A DNA stretch of 34,181 nucleotides from JALOAP01 sp964632355 (GCA_964632355.1 CAZWBW010000020.1:1-34181), one strand, 5' to 3'; positions 22,840 through 30,865 are shown, numbered from the stretch's first letter. The notes: generated by a model not told the origin, from the sequence alone. Numbers and translations: made by a program.

Positions 22840-25148
22840 ACGTCCCGATGAGCCGGCAGGCGAGCCGCGGCGCCGGGCCACCGCCCGCGGTTCGTGCACC
22901 TCGCATTTTGATGAGCTGGGAAGACTGGCTCACCTTCATCGCGGCGTTCATCGCGTTCATCGCTGTCGCGGTTTCGATCCAGCAGGCCGAATGGGTTCGG
23001 GACTTCCCCCCGCTGGTACCGACCGCCATCTGCGCGCTGCTCATCGGGATGACCGCGGCGCGCGTCCGTGTGCCCTCGGTCGTTGTGCACCCGGTTGCGC
23101 TCGTTCTGGGAACGGCCGTTGTGGTGCTCGCGGTCCAGGGCTACGCAGACGGCGAATCACTCGGGGAGCGCCTGCACGACTTCCAGGCGCGCATGTACGA
23201 GTGGTTCGAAGTGGTACGGGCGAACGACATCAGCAACGACAACCTGCCGTTCGTCACACTCGTTCACACGGTCAGTTTCCTCGCGATCTATATCGGGGCG
23301 TATGTGATCTTCCGGTGGCACAACCCGTGGGTTGCGCTGCTTCCCGCGGCGATCGTTCTGCTGGCAAACATCTCGTTCCAGGACGGGCAACCGAGCGGGG
23401 CCTTCGTGGTGTTCCTGTTCGGGGCGATCCTGCTCATCGCGCGGCTGCACCTGCAGCAGAACCAGGAGAAGTGGCGCAAGACCGGCGTCGAATACCCGGA
23501 CTTCATTTCGCTGAACGCGGTGCAGCTCACGGTGTTCGTGGCGATCGGCCTGATGGTGTTCGCGTGGGCAGTGCCCCTCGGGACGCAACAGAAGGCGGTC
23601 GAGAGCATCTACGACAAAGTGATCCAGCCGTTCACCACTGACTCGGACCGGTTGGTGCGGCTGTTTTCCAACATTGATTCGCGCAAGGGAGCCAACCTCC
23701 ACGACCTCGGCAACACGCTGCCGATCCAGGGCAACGTCCAGCTGGGCACCAAGAACGTGCTGGAGGTGAAGGCGCCCGATGCTGGCTTCCTTCGCGGCAC
23801 CAGCTACGAGGAGTACACGGGCGCGGGCTGGAAGGCGGGCGACCGAGACCGGGAGCGGGTGGACGGGCAGACTATCGCTGCGACCGCCGAGGTGGCGGAA
23901 TACGAGAAGCGCAACGCGGTCACAGTCGAGGTGACGGTGCTCGACGAAGCGCGCGTGGTGCTTTCGCCCGGTATGCCAATCGGTTCGAACCGCGAGGTGA
24001 CCATCGAAACGCCGAAGGATGTCCGCGGCGAAATCGAAGTCATGCGGCTGCGCCGCGGGCTGGACAAGGGCGAGACGTACACGGCCATTGGGTCGCAGAG
24101 CGTGGCGACGGCCGAGGACCTTCGCGGGGCGGGAATGGAGTACCCGGACTGGGTGGCAGAGCGCTACCTGCAGCTGCCTGACGACCTGCCCGGGCGCGTG
24201 GGCGAGGAGGCACGCCGAGTAGCCGGCTCGGCCTCGAACCCGTACGACCAGGCCCTGGCGATCGAGGCGTACCTGCGCGAGTTCCCGTACAACCTCGCGG
24301 TGGAGGCTGCACCGCCGAACCAGGACGTCGTCGACTTCTTCCTGTTCGAACTGAAGCAGGGGTACTTCGATTACCACGCGACGGCGATGGCGGTGATGCT
24401 GCGAACGCTCGGCATCCCGTCGCGCATCGCGGTTGGGTACGCGCTCGACCCCGAGCAGCACCAGGACGGCGTTTTCACGGTCAAGAAGAACGACGCGTAT
24501 ACGTGGGTCGAAGTGTGGTTCCCGCGGTACGGGTGGGTGGAGTTCAACCCCACGCCGGACAGGCCTTCGGGTGGCGCGGGCGGTGGTTCCCTCATCGACC
24601 CGACTGGCGAGGCGTTTACCGGGGTGGACCTGGGCGACCTCTTCCCGATCGACATCATCGACCCGAACCTCATCCCGGAAGCGCTGCCGCCGGAGATTGG
24701 CCAGGCGCTCACGCAGGAGCCGGTCGACAAGAGTGGGCCGCCGTGGACGCTGATCTGGACGCTCACGGCGCTCCTGGCGGGCGCGGTGACGACGGTCATC
24801 GTGAGCCAGGTTGCGTGGAACTGGGGCCTCGGCGGGCTCGACAGCCGGGCGAAGCTCTGGGCGAAGGCGCACCGGGTGGCGAGCTGGGCCGGGCTTGCGG
24901 GGCGCCCCGAAGAGACGCCGCGGGAGTGGTCGCAACGCGTCGGCGCGGCGGTTGCGAAAGAGAAGGAAGCGGGCCGTCTCGCCGAGGCGTACGAAGAGGC
25001 GATTTACGGGCGGCCGGACCTCCAGCGCGTGGAGGACGAGGAGGCCGAGACGGCCTACCGGGAGCTCCGGAACACGCTGTTCGCGCGAATCTTCGGGCGC
25101 AAGGGCGACGCGAAGCGTGAGCGAACATCTGTGCGAAAGCGGCAATAA
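22827..25148 (+). CDS. TgpA-like transglutaminase-fold membrane protein lacking the catalytic triad
   Basis: A 773-residue protein. N-terminal helices (about six, residues 30-260), an extracytoplasmic region, a transglutaminase-like core (about 440-590), one further helix (640-665) and a cytoplasmic DUF4129-like tail with TPREWSQRVGAAVAKE and a basic end. The core is easily aligned: FELKQGYFDYHATAMAVMLR, GIPSRIAVGYA, NDAYTWVEVWFPRYGWVEF, NPTPDRP. At the catalytic Cys position is Phe514, at the His Tyr558 and at the Asp Asn574. Spacing is normal, so these are substitutions rather than misalignment. The enzyme is therefore predicted to be inactive as a transglutaminase or protease and may act structurally or in binding. 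It ends the moxR-DUF58-tgpA operon. Confidence 0.88.
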   Translation: MAGMNVPMSRQASRGAGPPPAVRAPRILMSWEDWLTFIAAFIAFIAVAVSIQQAEWVRDFPPLVPTAICALLIGMTAARVRVPSVVVHPVALVLGTAVVVLAVQGYADGESLGERLHDFQARMYEWFEVVRANDISNDNLPFVTLVHTVSFLAIYIGAYVIFRWHNPWVALLPAAIVLLANISFQDGQPSGAFVVFLFGAILLIARLHLQQNQEKWRKTGVEYPDFISLNAVQLTVFVAIGLMVFAWAVPLGTQQKAVESIYDKVIQPFTTDSDRLVRLFSNIDSRKGANLHDLGNTLPIQGNVQLGTKNVLEVKAPDAGFLRGTSYEEYTGAGWKAGDRDRERVDGQTIAATAEVAEYEKRNAVTVEVTVLDEARVVLSPGMPIGSNREVTIETPKDVRGEIEVMRLRRGLDKGETYTAIGSQSVATAEDLRGAGMEYPDWVAERYLQLPDDLPGRVGEEARRVAGSASNPYDQALAIEAYLREFPYNLAVEAAPPNQDVVDFFLFELKQGYFDYHATAMAVMLRTLGIPSRIAVGYALDPEQHQDGVFTVKKNDAYTWVEVWFPRYGWVEFNPTPDRPSGGAGGGSLIDPTGEAFTGVDLGDLFPIDIIDPNLIPEALPPEIGQALTQEPVDKSGPPWTLIWTLTALLAGAVTTVIVSQVAWNWGLGGLDSRAKLWAKAHRVASWAGLAGRPEETPREWSQRVGAAVAKEKEAGRLAEAYEEAIYGRPDLQRVEDEEAETAYRELRNTLFARIFGRKGDAKRERTSVRKRQ

Positions 25149-25152
25149 GCGC

Positions 25153-25158
25153 TATTCT
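25153..25158 (+). promoter_or_regulatory. -10 box, probable leaderless start of ogt
   Basis: TATTCT, 6 nt before the ATG and only 5 nt after the upstream stop. Almost the same string precedes the next gene (25727-25732). Confidence 0.55.
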
Positions 25159-25164
25159 TCCCGC

Positions 25165-25686
25165 ATGAGCGAGCAGCCGCCCGCGATGGTCGTCGCGGAA
25201 ACCGACCTCGGGTTCGCCGGCGTAGCGCTGACCGAACGGGGCATCCGGCACGCGACGCTGTTCCACCGCACGCGCGAAGCGGCGGAGGCCGAACTCCGGG
25301 CGTTCGGAGCGGTGCCGCGGCCAGACCCGCGCGCGGAACAGGTCGTCGCGCTGCTCCAGTCGTACGCGCGGGGAGAAGGCGACCTCTGCGACTTCCCCGT
25401 CGACCTGCCGCCATGCAGCGACCTTCAACGCCGGGCGTGGCTGGCGCTCCGCGAGATTCCGAAGGGCCAGACGCGCAGCTACGGCTGGCTTGCGCGGCAC
25501 GTCGGGGAGGGCGTTGGCGCGGCGCGAGCGATCGGCGCGATCATGGGCGCGAACCCGATACCGCTGTGGCTCCCGTGCCACCGGGTGGTAGCGAGCGATG
25601 GGTCGCTCCATGGGTTCGGTGGCGGGCTCGCGATGAAGCAGCGCCTGCTGGAACTCGAAGGCGCGCTGCCGGCGCGAATGCTGTAA
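25165..25686 (+). CDS. ogt: Methylated-DNA--protein-cysteine methyltransferase (Ogt/AGT type)
   Basis: A 173-residue protein. It repairs O6-alkylguanine by transferring the alkyl group to its own cysteine. The C-terminal DNA-binding and active-site domain is intact. It has an LREIPKGQTRSYGWLA segment as the usual helix-turn-helix lead-in and RAIGAIMGANPIPLWLPCHRVV with the acceptor Cys138 in PCHRV. SDGSLHGFGGG follows, then a KQRLLELEGA end. The Asn of MGANPIP matches the conserved Asn hinge. The N-terminal domain is short and typical. A leaderless start is likely. No ada-type regulator is nearby, so it may be constitutive. Confidence 0.95.
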   Translation: MSEQPPAMVVAETDLGFAGVALTERGIRHATLFHRTREAAEAELRAFGAVPRPDPRAEQVVALLQSYARGEGDLCDFPVDLPPCSDLQRRAWLALREIPKGQTRSYGWLARHVGEGVGAARAIGAIMGANPIPLWLPCHRVVASDGSLHGFGGGLAMKQRLLELEGALPARML

Positions 25687-25726
25687 GCGCAGGGGCGGGC
25701 CGCGGGCGCGTTGCTCGCCAGTGTCC

Positions 25727-25732
25727 TATTCT
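25727..25732 (+). promoter_or_regulatory. -10 box, probable leaderless start of the RelA/SpoT-domain gene
   Basis: TATTCT, 7 nt before the ATG at 25740. No Shine-Dalgarno sequence between. Confidence 0.55.
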
Positions 25733-25739
25733 CCCGCGC

Positions 25740-26564
25740 ATGCCGCTGTCCAACTCTCGGATCGATGCCCTTGGCCGGAAGCTGCGTGCGAACGCGGCGC
25801 TGGATCCAGAGGATGAGGAACTGCTCGAGGAGTTCCTGCTCCAACGGGACGAAGCCCTCCAGGCAGTTGTTCGCCAGCTTCGGAGTATCCGATATCAGGG
25901 CCAACCGCTATTGCCTTCCAGTCGCGTGAAGACGCTGGCTACGACCCGAGAAAAGCTCCAGCGGGAATCAACTCGCCTGTCGCAGATCCAGGACATCGCC
26001 GGAGCGCGCATCGTGGTGGATGGCGGATTGATCGAGCAAGACGAGGTGTGCGCAGCAATCCAATCAGCGTTCCCCGACTCGAGGCTGATTGACCGCCGCG
26101 AGCGACCGAGCCACGGCTATCGCGCGGTGCACGTTGTCGTAAGACAGGAAGGAATCCCTGTCGAGGTACAGGTGCGGACGCCGGACCAGCATCGGTGGGC
26201 GGAGTTGCTCGAACGGCTTGCGGACACTCTCGGCCGCCAGATCCGCTACGGTGGGCCACCGGTCGAACCAGACGCCGACTTTTTCGGCATGACGCAGGCG
26301 GAGGTTCTACGGATCATGATGAATCTCTCCGATATCATTGGCACCAAGGAATCTGGTCTGGCCCGCCTTGAGATAGCGAAACGGGACTACGCAACCCTAC
26401 AATCGAGAATGTCCGCACATGAGTCCGTCGACCCGGAGTTCGAGCAGCTAAGCCGGAACGCGGAAGATGTTCTTCGGCGGCTGGAAGGAGAAATCCGAAA
26501 CCTGACTCCAACGACAGACGCTATGTTGGACGCACTGGCGAGATTGGTGGAGCCGAAGAGTTGA
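25740..26564 (+). CDS. RelA/SpoT nucleotidyltransferase-domain protein (small alarmone synthetase-like)
   Basis: A 274-residue protein with a RelA_SpoT domain at about 45-165: SSRVKTLATTREKLQRES (basic G-loop-like region), QDIAGARIVV, HGYRAVHVVVRQ and VEVQVRTPDQHRWAELLE, including the Glu of the E-x-Q-x-R-T motif. There is no HD hydrolase, TGS or ACT domain, so it resembles a stand-alone synthetase. The C-terminal 100 residues are helical. Base composition drops sharply here (29 of 60 bases are G or C at 26281-26340), unlike its neighbours, suggesting acquisition by transfer. The stop overlaps the TTG of a small downstream gene. It may be a housekeeping (p)ppGpp synthetase or the toxic part of a toxSAS-type pair. 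Confidence 0.85.
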   Translation: MPLSNSRIDALGRKLRANAALDPEDEELLEEFLLQRDEALQAVVRQLRSIRYQGQPLLPSSRVKTLATTREKLQRESTRLSQIQDIAGARIVVDGGLIEQDEVCAAIQSAFPDSRLIDRRERPSHGYRAVHVVVRQEGIPVEVQVRTPDQHRWAELLERLADTLGRQIRYGGPPVEPDADFFGMTQAEVLRIMMNLSDIIGTKESGLARLEIAKRDYATLQSRMSAHESVDPEFEQLSRNAEDVLRRLEGEIRNLTPTTDAMLDALARLVEPKS

Positions 26565-26791
26565 GCTACTTCGTCATCGTCTATGACCGTGCACAGCGAA
26601 AAATCCTCGTCGGCCCCGAGGAGTTCGACGCCAGTCGAAGGCGTGCCGCGATGGGGCGGCGATTCGAACTCGAAGCGCAGTGGCGCTCCTCGCCCGACGT
26701 GGAAGTAGTGGTGCTCGGCGCGGAGTCCGAAGACCAGATCCGCCGGACGCACGGGCGCTACTTCCGGTCCTTCGCGGAATTGGCGCGATAA
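26561..26791 (+). CDS. Small hypothetical protein coupled to the RelA/SpoT-domain gene
   Basis: A 76-residue product starting at TTG 26561, which overlaps the preceding stop (TTGA). It opens with a strand (YFVIVYDRAQRKIL), has an Arg-rich helix (SRRRAAMGRRFELEAQ), a second strand (DVEVVVLGA) and a short helix, so a compact alpha/beta fold is likely. No family was recognised. Tight coupling to a synthetase-like gene makes an antitoxin or regulatory partner plausible. Confidence 0.65.
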   Translation: MSYFVIVYDRAQRKILVGPEEFDASRRRAAMGRRFELEAQWRSSPDVEVVVLGAESEDQIRRTHGRYFRSFAELAR

Positions 26792-26826
26792 GCCCGGCAA
26801 GTCGGCGAACCTTCCGCTGCCAGCGA

Positions 26827-28086
26827 CTACTCCACGTACTTCGTGAGCACGAGGCAGCTGTTCTGTCCGCCGAACCCGAAGCTGTTCTTCATCACGACGT
26901 TGACATCGGCCTGGCGGGCCTGGCCGGGCACGTAGTCGAGGTCGCAAGCCGGGTCGGGCGTCTCGAGGTTGATCGTCGGGTGAATCATGCCCGTCTCGAC
27001 CGTCTTCACCGCAGCGATGGTCTCCATGCCGCCGCTCGCACCGAGCCCGTGACCAATCATGCTCTTGGTGGCGCTGATGGCGACCTTGTACGCGTGGTCG
27101 CCGAAGACTTTCTTGATGGCGGCCGTCTCGGCGGCGTCGCCCACAGGGGTCCCGGTGGCGTGGGCGTTGATGTAATCCACCTCTTCGGGGGCGATGCCGG
27201 CGTCGCGAAGCGCTTCCCACATGGCACGGGCTGCGCCACTGCCGTCGTCCGGGGGCGCGACCACGTGGAAGGCATCGTTCGTGCACCCGAAACCGGCGAG
27301 TTCGGCGTAGATGCGAGCGCCGCGAGCCTTCGCATGCTCTTCGCTTTCGAGGATGAGAGCGCCGGCGCCTTCACAGGGCACGAACCCATCCCGGTCGGCG
27401 TCGAAGGGACGGCTGGCGCGTTCGGGCTCGTCGTTGCGGGTGGCGAGCGCACGCATGACGCAGAACCCCGCGAGACCGAGCCGGCTGACTGCGGCTTCGC
27501 AGCCACCCGTGACCATGACATCGGCGCGGCCCGAACGGATGACCATCGCGGCTTCGCCGATAGCCTGGGTGCCCGCGGCGCATGCGGTGACAATCGTGCC
27601 GTTGTAGCCGCGAAGGTTGTACTGGAGCGCGACCTGGGCGGCGGCCATGTTGCCGAGCGTGCGGGTCATGTAGAGGGGGTCGACCTTCATGCCGCCGCGG
27701 GTAAACAGGGTGTGCGCCCCCTCCTCGATGTCCGGGTAGCCGCCACCGCCGTTGCCAACGAGGACGCCGATGCGGTCGCGGTCTTCGCGGTCGAGGTCGA
27801 GCCCGGCGTCGTTAATGGCCTGCTGCGCGCTGGCAACCATGAACTGTGCGAAGCGGGCCATGCGGCGCGCGGCCTTGCGCTCGATGTACCGGGTGGGATC
27901 CCAGTCTTTGACTTCGCCGCAGATCTGACAGGGAAACCCCTCGGGATCGATCAGGGTCAGTCGGCTGATGCCGGACTTGCCGGCCAGGAGACCCTGCCAG
28001 AACTCATCAACGTCGTGACCGAGCGGCGTAATCGCGCCAAGACCGGTGACGACCACGCGGGTTCGCGAGCGCAGTGTGGTGTTCAT
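26827..28086 (-). CDS. fabF: 3-oxoacyl-[ACP] synthase II (FabF type)
   Basis: A 419-residue condensing enzyme of full length. The Cys-His-His active site is complete: Cys169 in TACAAGTQA, His309 in HATGTPVGD and His346 in SMIGHGLGASGG. The GNGGGG segment near 111 and SFGFGGQNSCLV near the C terminus are family landmarks. It elongates acyl-ACP in fatty-acid synthesis. No acpP, fabH or fabG is adjacent, so it is an isolated copy and may serve a side pathway. The start follows TAACCT by 6 nt (leaderless). CxxC at residues 53-56 (FPCQIC) is unusual but not at the active site. Confidence 0.95.
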   Translation of the reverse strand: MNTTLRSRTRVVVTGLGAITPLGHDVDEFWQGLLAGKSGISRLTLIDPEGFPCQICGEVKDWDPTRYIERKAARRMARFAQFMVASAQQAINDAGLDLDREDRDRIGVLVGNGGGGYPDIEEGAHTLFTRGGMKVDPLYMTRTLGNMAAAQVALQYNLRGYNGTIVTACAAGTQAIGEAAMVIRSGRADVMVTGGCEAAVSRLGLAGFCVMRALATRNDEPERASRPFDADRDGFVPCEGAGALILESEEHAKARGARIYAELAGFGCTNDAFHVVAPPDDGSGAARAMWEALRDAGIAPEEVDYINAHATGTPVGDAAETAAIKKVFGDHAYKVAISATKSMIGHGLGASGGMETIAAVKTVETGMIHPTINLETPDPACDLDYVPGQARQADVNVVMKNSFGFGGQNSCLVLTKYVE

Positions 28087-28092
28087 GGCGTT

Positions 28093-28098
28093 AGGTTA
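28093..28098 (-). promoter_or_regulatory. -10 box, probable leaderless start of fabF
   Basis: TAACCT on the minus strand, 6 nt before the ATG at 28086. No Shine-Dalgarno sequence. Confidence 0.5.
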
Positions 28099-28125
28099 AC
28101 GCAGCCGGCGTTACAAAGCAGAGCC

Positions 28126-28623
28126 TCAGCCGAGCTCCCGCTCGCCGGGGCTGGCGCCGGGTGATTCGGCGACTTCGATGCGCTCGGCCCAGGTGATGAC
28201 CGCCGAGTGCGGGTAGTAGCGCACGAACACACGGTCGCCTTCGCGGACGCCATCGAGCAGGTCGAGGTCGCCGCGGAGGATCTGCTTGCTGGCGAGGCGA
28301 ATGTAGTGGCTGCGCATCACGAACGAATCGGTGCGGCTCCAGCGGCGAACAACGACGTCTTCGGTTTCGCGCGGCTCGCCGCGAAGGTCGAGCAGCGCGT
28401 GGATCGACTGGAAGCCGAAGAGCGTGGTGAACAACCCGAGAACGACCAGGAGGAACCAGGTCCCCCGTTCGCCGCCGGTGAGGACGTCGTAGAGGAAGAA
28501 GAGGAACGCCCCGGCGGTGATGAGGAACAGCGGAGTCCAGATGATGGCGGAGCGCAGAATGCCGTTTCGGACGGACCGTTCGCGGAGCTGGCGCTGGATT
28601 TCGGCGTCGTCTTGCCAGTTCAT
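28126..28623 (-). CDS. Hypothetical two-helix membrane protein
   Basis: From the ATG at 28623, which overlaps the upstream stop (ATGA), the product is 165 residues. A short charged N-terminal helix is followed by two membrane helices (about 27-46 and 55-75) and a beta-rich C-terminal domain (SFVMRSHYIRL, GDRVFVRYYPHSAVI). No family was recognised. Coupling with the LysM/zinc-finger gene suggests a shared envelope role. Confidence 0.7.
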   Translation of the reverse strand: MNWQDDAEIQRQLRERSVRNGILRSAIIWTPLFLITAGAFLFFLYDVLTGGERGTWFLLVVLGLFTTLFGFQSIHALLDLRGEPRETEDVVVRRWSRTDSFVMRSHYIRLASKQILRGDLDLLDGVREGDRVFVRYYPHSAVITWAERIEVAESPGASPGERELG

Positions 28624-29153
28624 CGTGCAGGTACCACCAGTGCGCCGCCTGCCTGCAGGTTTTCGGGGGTGACGCCGGGATTCAGCTCCTGGAGCGTCGC
28701 CACGTCGGTCCCGAAGCGGGCGGCTATCTCTTCCAGTGTATCGCCGGGCTCGACGGTGTAGGTCTGTGTTGCCGGCGTAGCCGTGCTCGTGGTTGTCGCC
28801 GAAGGGGTACCGGGCGTCGCCGAGACTGTCGCCGACTCCGTGGCCGATGGCTCTCCCTGGGGAGTCGGCGTCGCTGTGGCGACAACCGCCGGCGTTGGTG
28901 TCGGGAAGGTGCGGACGTTCGCGGGTGCGCTTTCGCTCGACGGCGGGCTCACGATGAGGTAGATCGCGACGGCCGTGCCGGCAACGAGCGCGAGGAGGGA
29001 ACCGCGATACACGGCTGCGCCCGGTGTCGCGGAAGCGGGCGCCATGCAGCGCAGACAGACGTCTTCGCCGTGGGATTTGCAGAAGAGGCGCCCACAGGTG
29101 GGGCATTGCTCCTCAGCGGATTGATCGCAGTAGTGACACCGGGGGCCTGCCAT
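28620..29153 (-). CDS. B-box-like zinc finger / TM / LysM protein
   Basis: A 177-residue modular protein. Residues 6-36 hold eight metal ligands in the order Cys6, Cys9, Cys17, Cys20, Cys25, His28, Cys33, Cys36, fitting a cross-brace (B-box-like) fold with two zinc ions. One membrane helix follows at about 51-68 and then a Thr/Pro/Ala/Ser-rich linker of about 60 residues. The C-terminal LysM domain (131-175: TYTVEPGDTLEEIAARFGTD, then LNPG) should bind peptidoglycan or a related glycan outside the cell. The zinc finger should be cytoplasmic, so the protein may link an inner partner to the wall. It starts the two-gene unit with the membrane protein downstream, with TACGCT 6 nt before the ATG. 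Confidence 0.85.
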   Translation of the reverse strand: MAGPRCHYCDQSAEEQCPTCGRLFCKSHGEDVCLRCMAPASATPGAAVYRGSLLALVAGTAVAIYLIVSPPSSESAPANVRTFPTPTPAVVATATPTPQGEPSATESATVSATPGTPSATTTSTATPATQTYTVEPGDTLEEIAARFGTDVATLQELNPGVTPENLQAGGALVVPAR

Positions 29154-29159
29154 GCCCGT

Positions 29160-29165
29160 AGCGTA
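29160..29165 (-). promoter_or_regulatory. -10 box, probable leaderless start of the LysM gene
   Basis: TACGCT on the minus strand, 6 nt before the ATG at 29153. Confidence 0.5.
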
Positions 29166-29293
29166 CAGGGGGATTGGAAAGAGGAAAGTAGGGAGGGCAG
29201 GCGGGGTGAAAACACCGAATTGAGGCGGAATCGCAACAGTTCCTTGACAATCCGTCGCGCGTACGTTCGCAATCCTATGTATCGTATAGATCT

Positions 29294-29419
29294 ATGGAAG
29301 CGTGGTTGACGTGGGTTGTTGCTGTCCTCGTGACACTGGGGTATTTCGGCCTTTCGGCGTTGGCCGCGCGGTTCATCGAGCCGGTGCCGTGGCGGCGCCG
29401 AGGCCCGTGGATCTTCTAG
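29294..29419 (+). CDS. 41-residue single-helix membrane peptide
   Basis: ATG 29294 to TAG 29417-29419. The product begins MEAWLTWVVAVLVTLGYF, a clear hydrophobic helix of about 25 residues, and ends in a short Trp/Arg-rich tail (PWRRRGPWIF). TATCGT at 29280-29285 is 8 nt before the ATG, as in other leaderless starts here, and a TTGACA lies further upstream (29244-29249). It is convergent with the cyclase fusion, whose stop is 4 nt away. No family is known to me. Confidence 0.5.
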   Translation: MEAWLTWVVAVLVTLGYFGLSALAARFIEPVPWRRRGPWIF

Positions 29420-29423
29420 CCGA

Positions 29424-30851
29424 TCAGTCTTCGAAGTAGTTGCGGCGCCACGCATCGAGCGGTTCGGCGCCGCTCTGCGCGATCACGGGTGCACGATTTC
29501 CCCACCGCAGTTCGAACAACCGCACGGGTTCTTCGAAGCCGCGAACCAGAACGTCGCCGTGGTCCGAGAACAGGAAGCCTTTCCCGGCAACGAGCTGGCG
29601 CACCACGTCGGAGACCAGCACCTGCCCACCCTCGGCCTGGGCGGCGATACGGGCGGTGAGGTTTACGGCGGTACCGAACAGGTCGTCGCCTTCGGCGATG
29701 GGCTCGCCGGCGTTCACTCCAACGCGAACCCGGATCGGCTCCTGGGCGTTCTCGTTGAACTCTTCGAACGCCTGCTGCATGGCGACGGCACACTCGAGCG
29801 CCTTCGACGCTGAATCGAATGACGCCATGAAGCCGTCGCCGAGCGTCTTGATTTCGGAGCCGCCATGCTCGAGGAGCGCCTGCCGGGTGATGCGTTCGTG
29901 TTGGCGAAGGATGTTCCGGGCGCGCGCATCGCCAAGCCGCTCCATGAGTGCCGTCGAACCTTCGACGTCGGTGAACAGGATGGTGCGGAGGCCGGTGACC
30001 TGTTCGCCGGGCCCCCAGCGTCGCGGAGGCGGGTCGAACTTGCCCGGTCCGCCGAGGAACGCGTCGACGGTTTCGACGACGAGCTGGAGCTCGTCGCGCC
30101 GGGGGAAGAGCGAGTTCCCTTCGAACAGCATCATGTCGGCCTGGGGGAGCTGTGCGGCGAGGCGTGTCGCGGCAGCCGCAGGGACGAGCGGGTAATCGCG
30201 GAAGTGGATCACCAGGGTGGGCGCCTGCACCTTCTGGAGCATGTCCGTGACGTCGAGCTCGCGGATGAAGCCGTAGAAGGTAGCGCGGCCTTCGGGGGTC
30301 GTGGTCTCGCGGATGAGCGCTGCCATGCGCCGCGAATCCTCGGCGTCCTCCCATCCGAACATCGCGCTCGCGATCGTCTCGGTGTAGATGCGCCAGTCCT
30401 GCGAGGCGAGCGAGTCGATAGCGAGCCGGGCGGCCGACTGGATGTCGCTACCGCGCGATGAGGTACACCAGAGCACGAGCCGCCGCACGCGTTCTGGGTG
30501 CGTGGCCGCGAAGGCGATGGTCGCGGGACCTGCGGACGAGACCGCGAAGAGGTCGGCCTTTTCAATCCCGGCGCGATCGAGAACTGCCAGGGTGTCGCTC
30601 ATCAGCGCGTCGAGCGTGATGGGCGGGATCTCGCGGTCCGAGAGGCCGATGCCGCGGAGGTCATAGCGCAGCAGGGTGTGGCGCTCGGCGAGCTTTTCCC
30701 ACGTGTACTGCAGGACGAACGGGAGTTGGTCGCGCTGGAGCCCGGCGCCGCCGACCGGGGTGAGGTGAAGCACAGGGTCGCCCTTGCCCAGTACCGAATA
30801 GGCGAGGTTTACCCCATCGGGCGAGACAGCGTAGTGAACGCGCCCGTCCAT
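29424..30851 (-). CDS. Alpha/beta-hydrolase-like domain fused to a class III adenylate/guanylate cyclase
   Basis: A 475-residue fusion. Residues 1-270 have the alpha/beta hydrolase fold (YDLRGIGLSD near 63; LFAVSSAGP with Ser106 at the nucleophile elbow; Asp219 in HFRDYPLVP). The usual catalytic His site reads EGNSLFPRRDE, so the triad looks incomplete. Residues 285-450 are a class III cyclase: metal ligands Asp295 (LFTDVEGST) and Asp339 (KTLGDGF), Lys335, and the Asn397/Arg401 pair in AVNLTARI. GDDLFGTAVN is the dimer-interface arm. The cyclase therefore looks active and should make cAMP or cGMP as a soluble homodimer, with the hydrolase-like domain possibly sensing a small ligand. TACTAT lies 8 nt upstream of the ATG. 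Confidence 0.9.
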   Translation of the reverse strand: MDGRVHYAVSPDGVNLAYSVLGKGDPVLHLTPVGGAGLQRDQLPFVLQYTWEKLAERHTLLRYDLRGIGLSDREIPPITLDALMSDTLAVLDRAGIEKADLFAVSSAGPATIAFAATHPERVRRLVLWCTSSRGSDIQSAARLAIDSLASQDWRIYTETIASAMFGWEDAEDSRRMAALIRETTTPEGRATFYGFIRELDVTDMLQKVQAPTLVIHFRDYPLVPAAAATRLAAQLPQADMMLFEGNSLFPRRDELQLVVETVDAFLGGPGKFDPPPRRWGPGEQVTGLRTILFTDVEGSTALMERLGDARARNILRQHERITRQALLEHGGSEIKTLGDGFMASFDSASKALECAVAMQQAFEEFNENAQEPIRVRVGVNAGEPIAEGDDLFGTAVNLTARIAAQAEGGQVLVSDVVRQLVAGKGFLFSDHGDVLVRGFEEPVRLFELRWGNRAPVIAQSGAEPLDAWRRNYFED

Positions 30852-30859
30852 GACGATTC

Positions 30860-30865
30860 ATAGTA
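30860..30865 (-). promoter_or_regulatory. -10 box, probable leaderless start of the cyclase fusion
   Basis: TACTAT on the minus strand, 8 nt before the ATG at 30851. Confidence 0.5.

Noticed and set aside
29244..29249. TTGACA as the -35 of the 41-residue ORF
   Set aside because: No acceptable -10 lies 15-19 nt downstream. The TATCGT box is 30 nt away.
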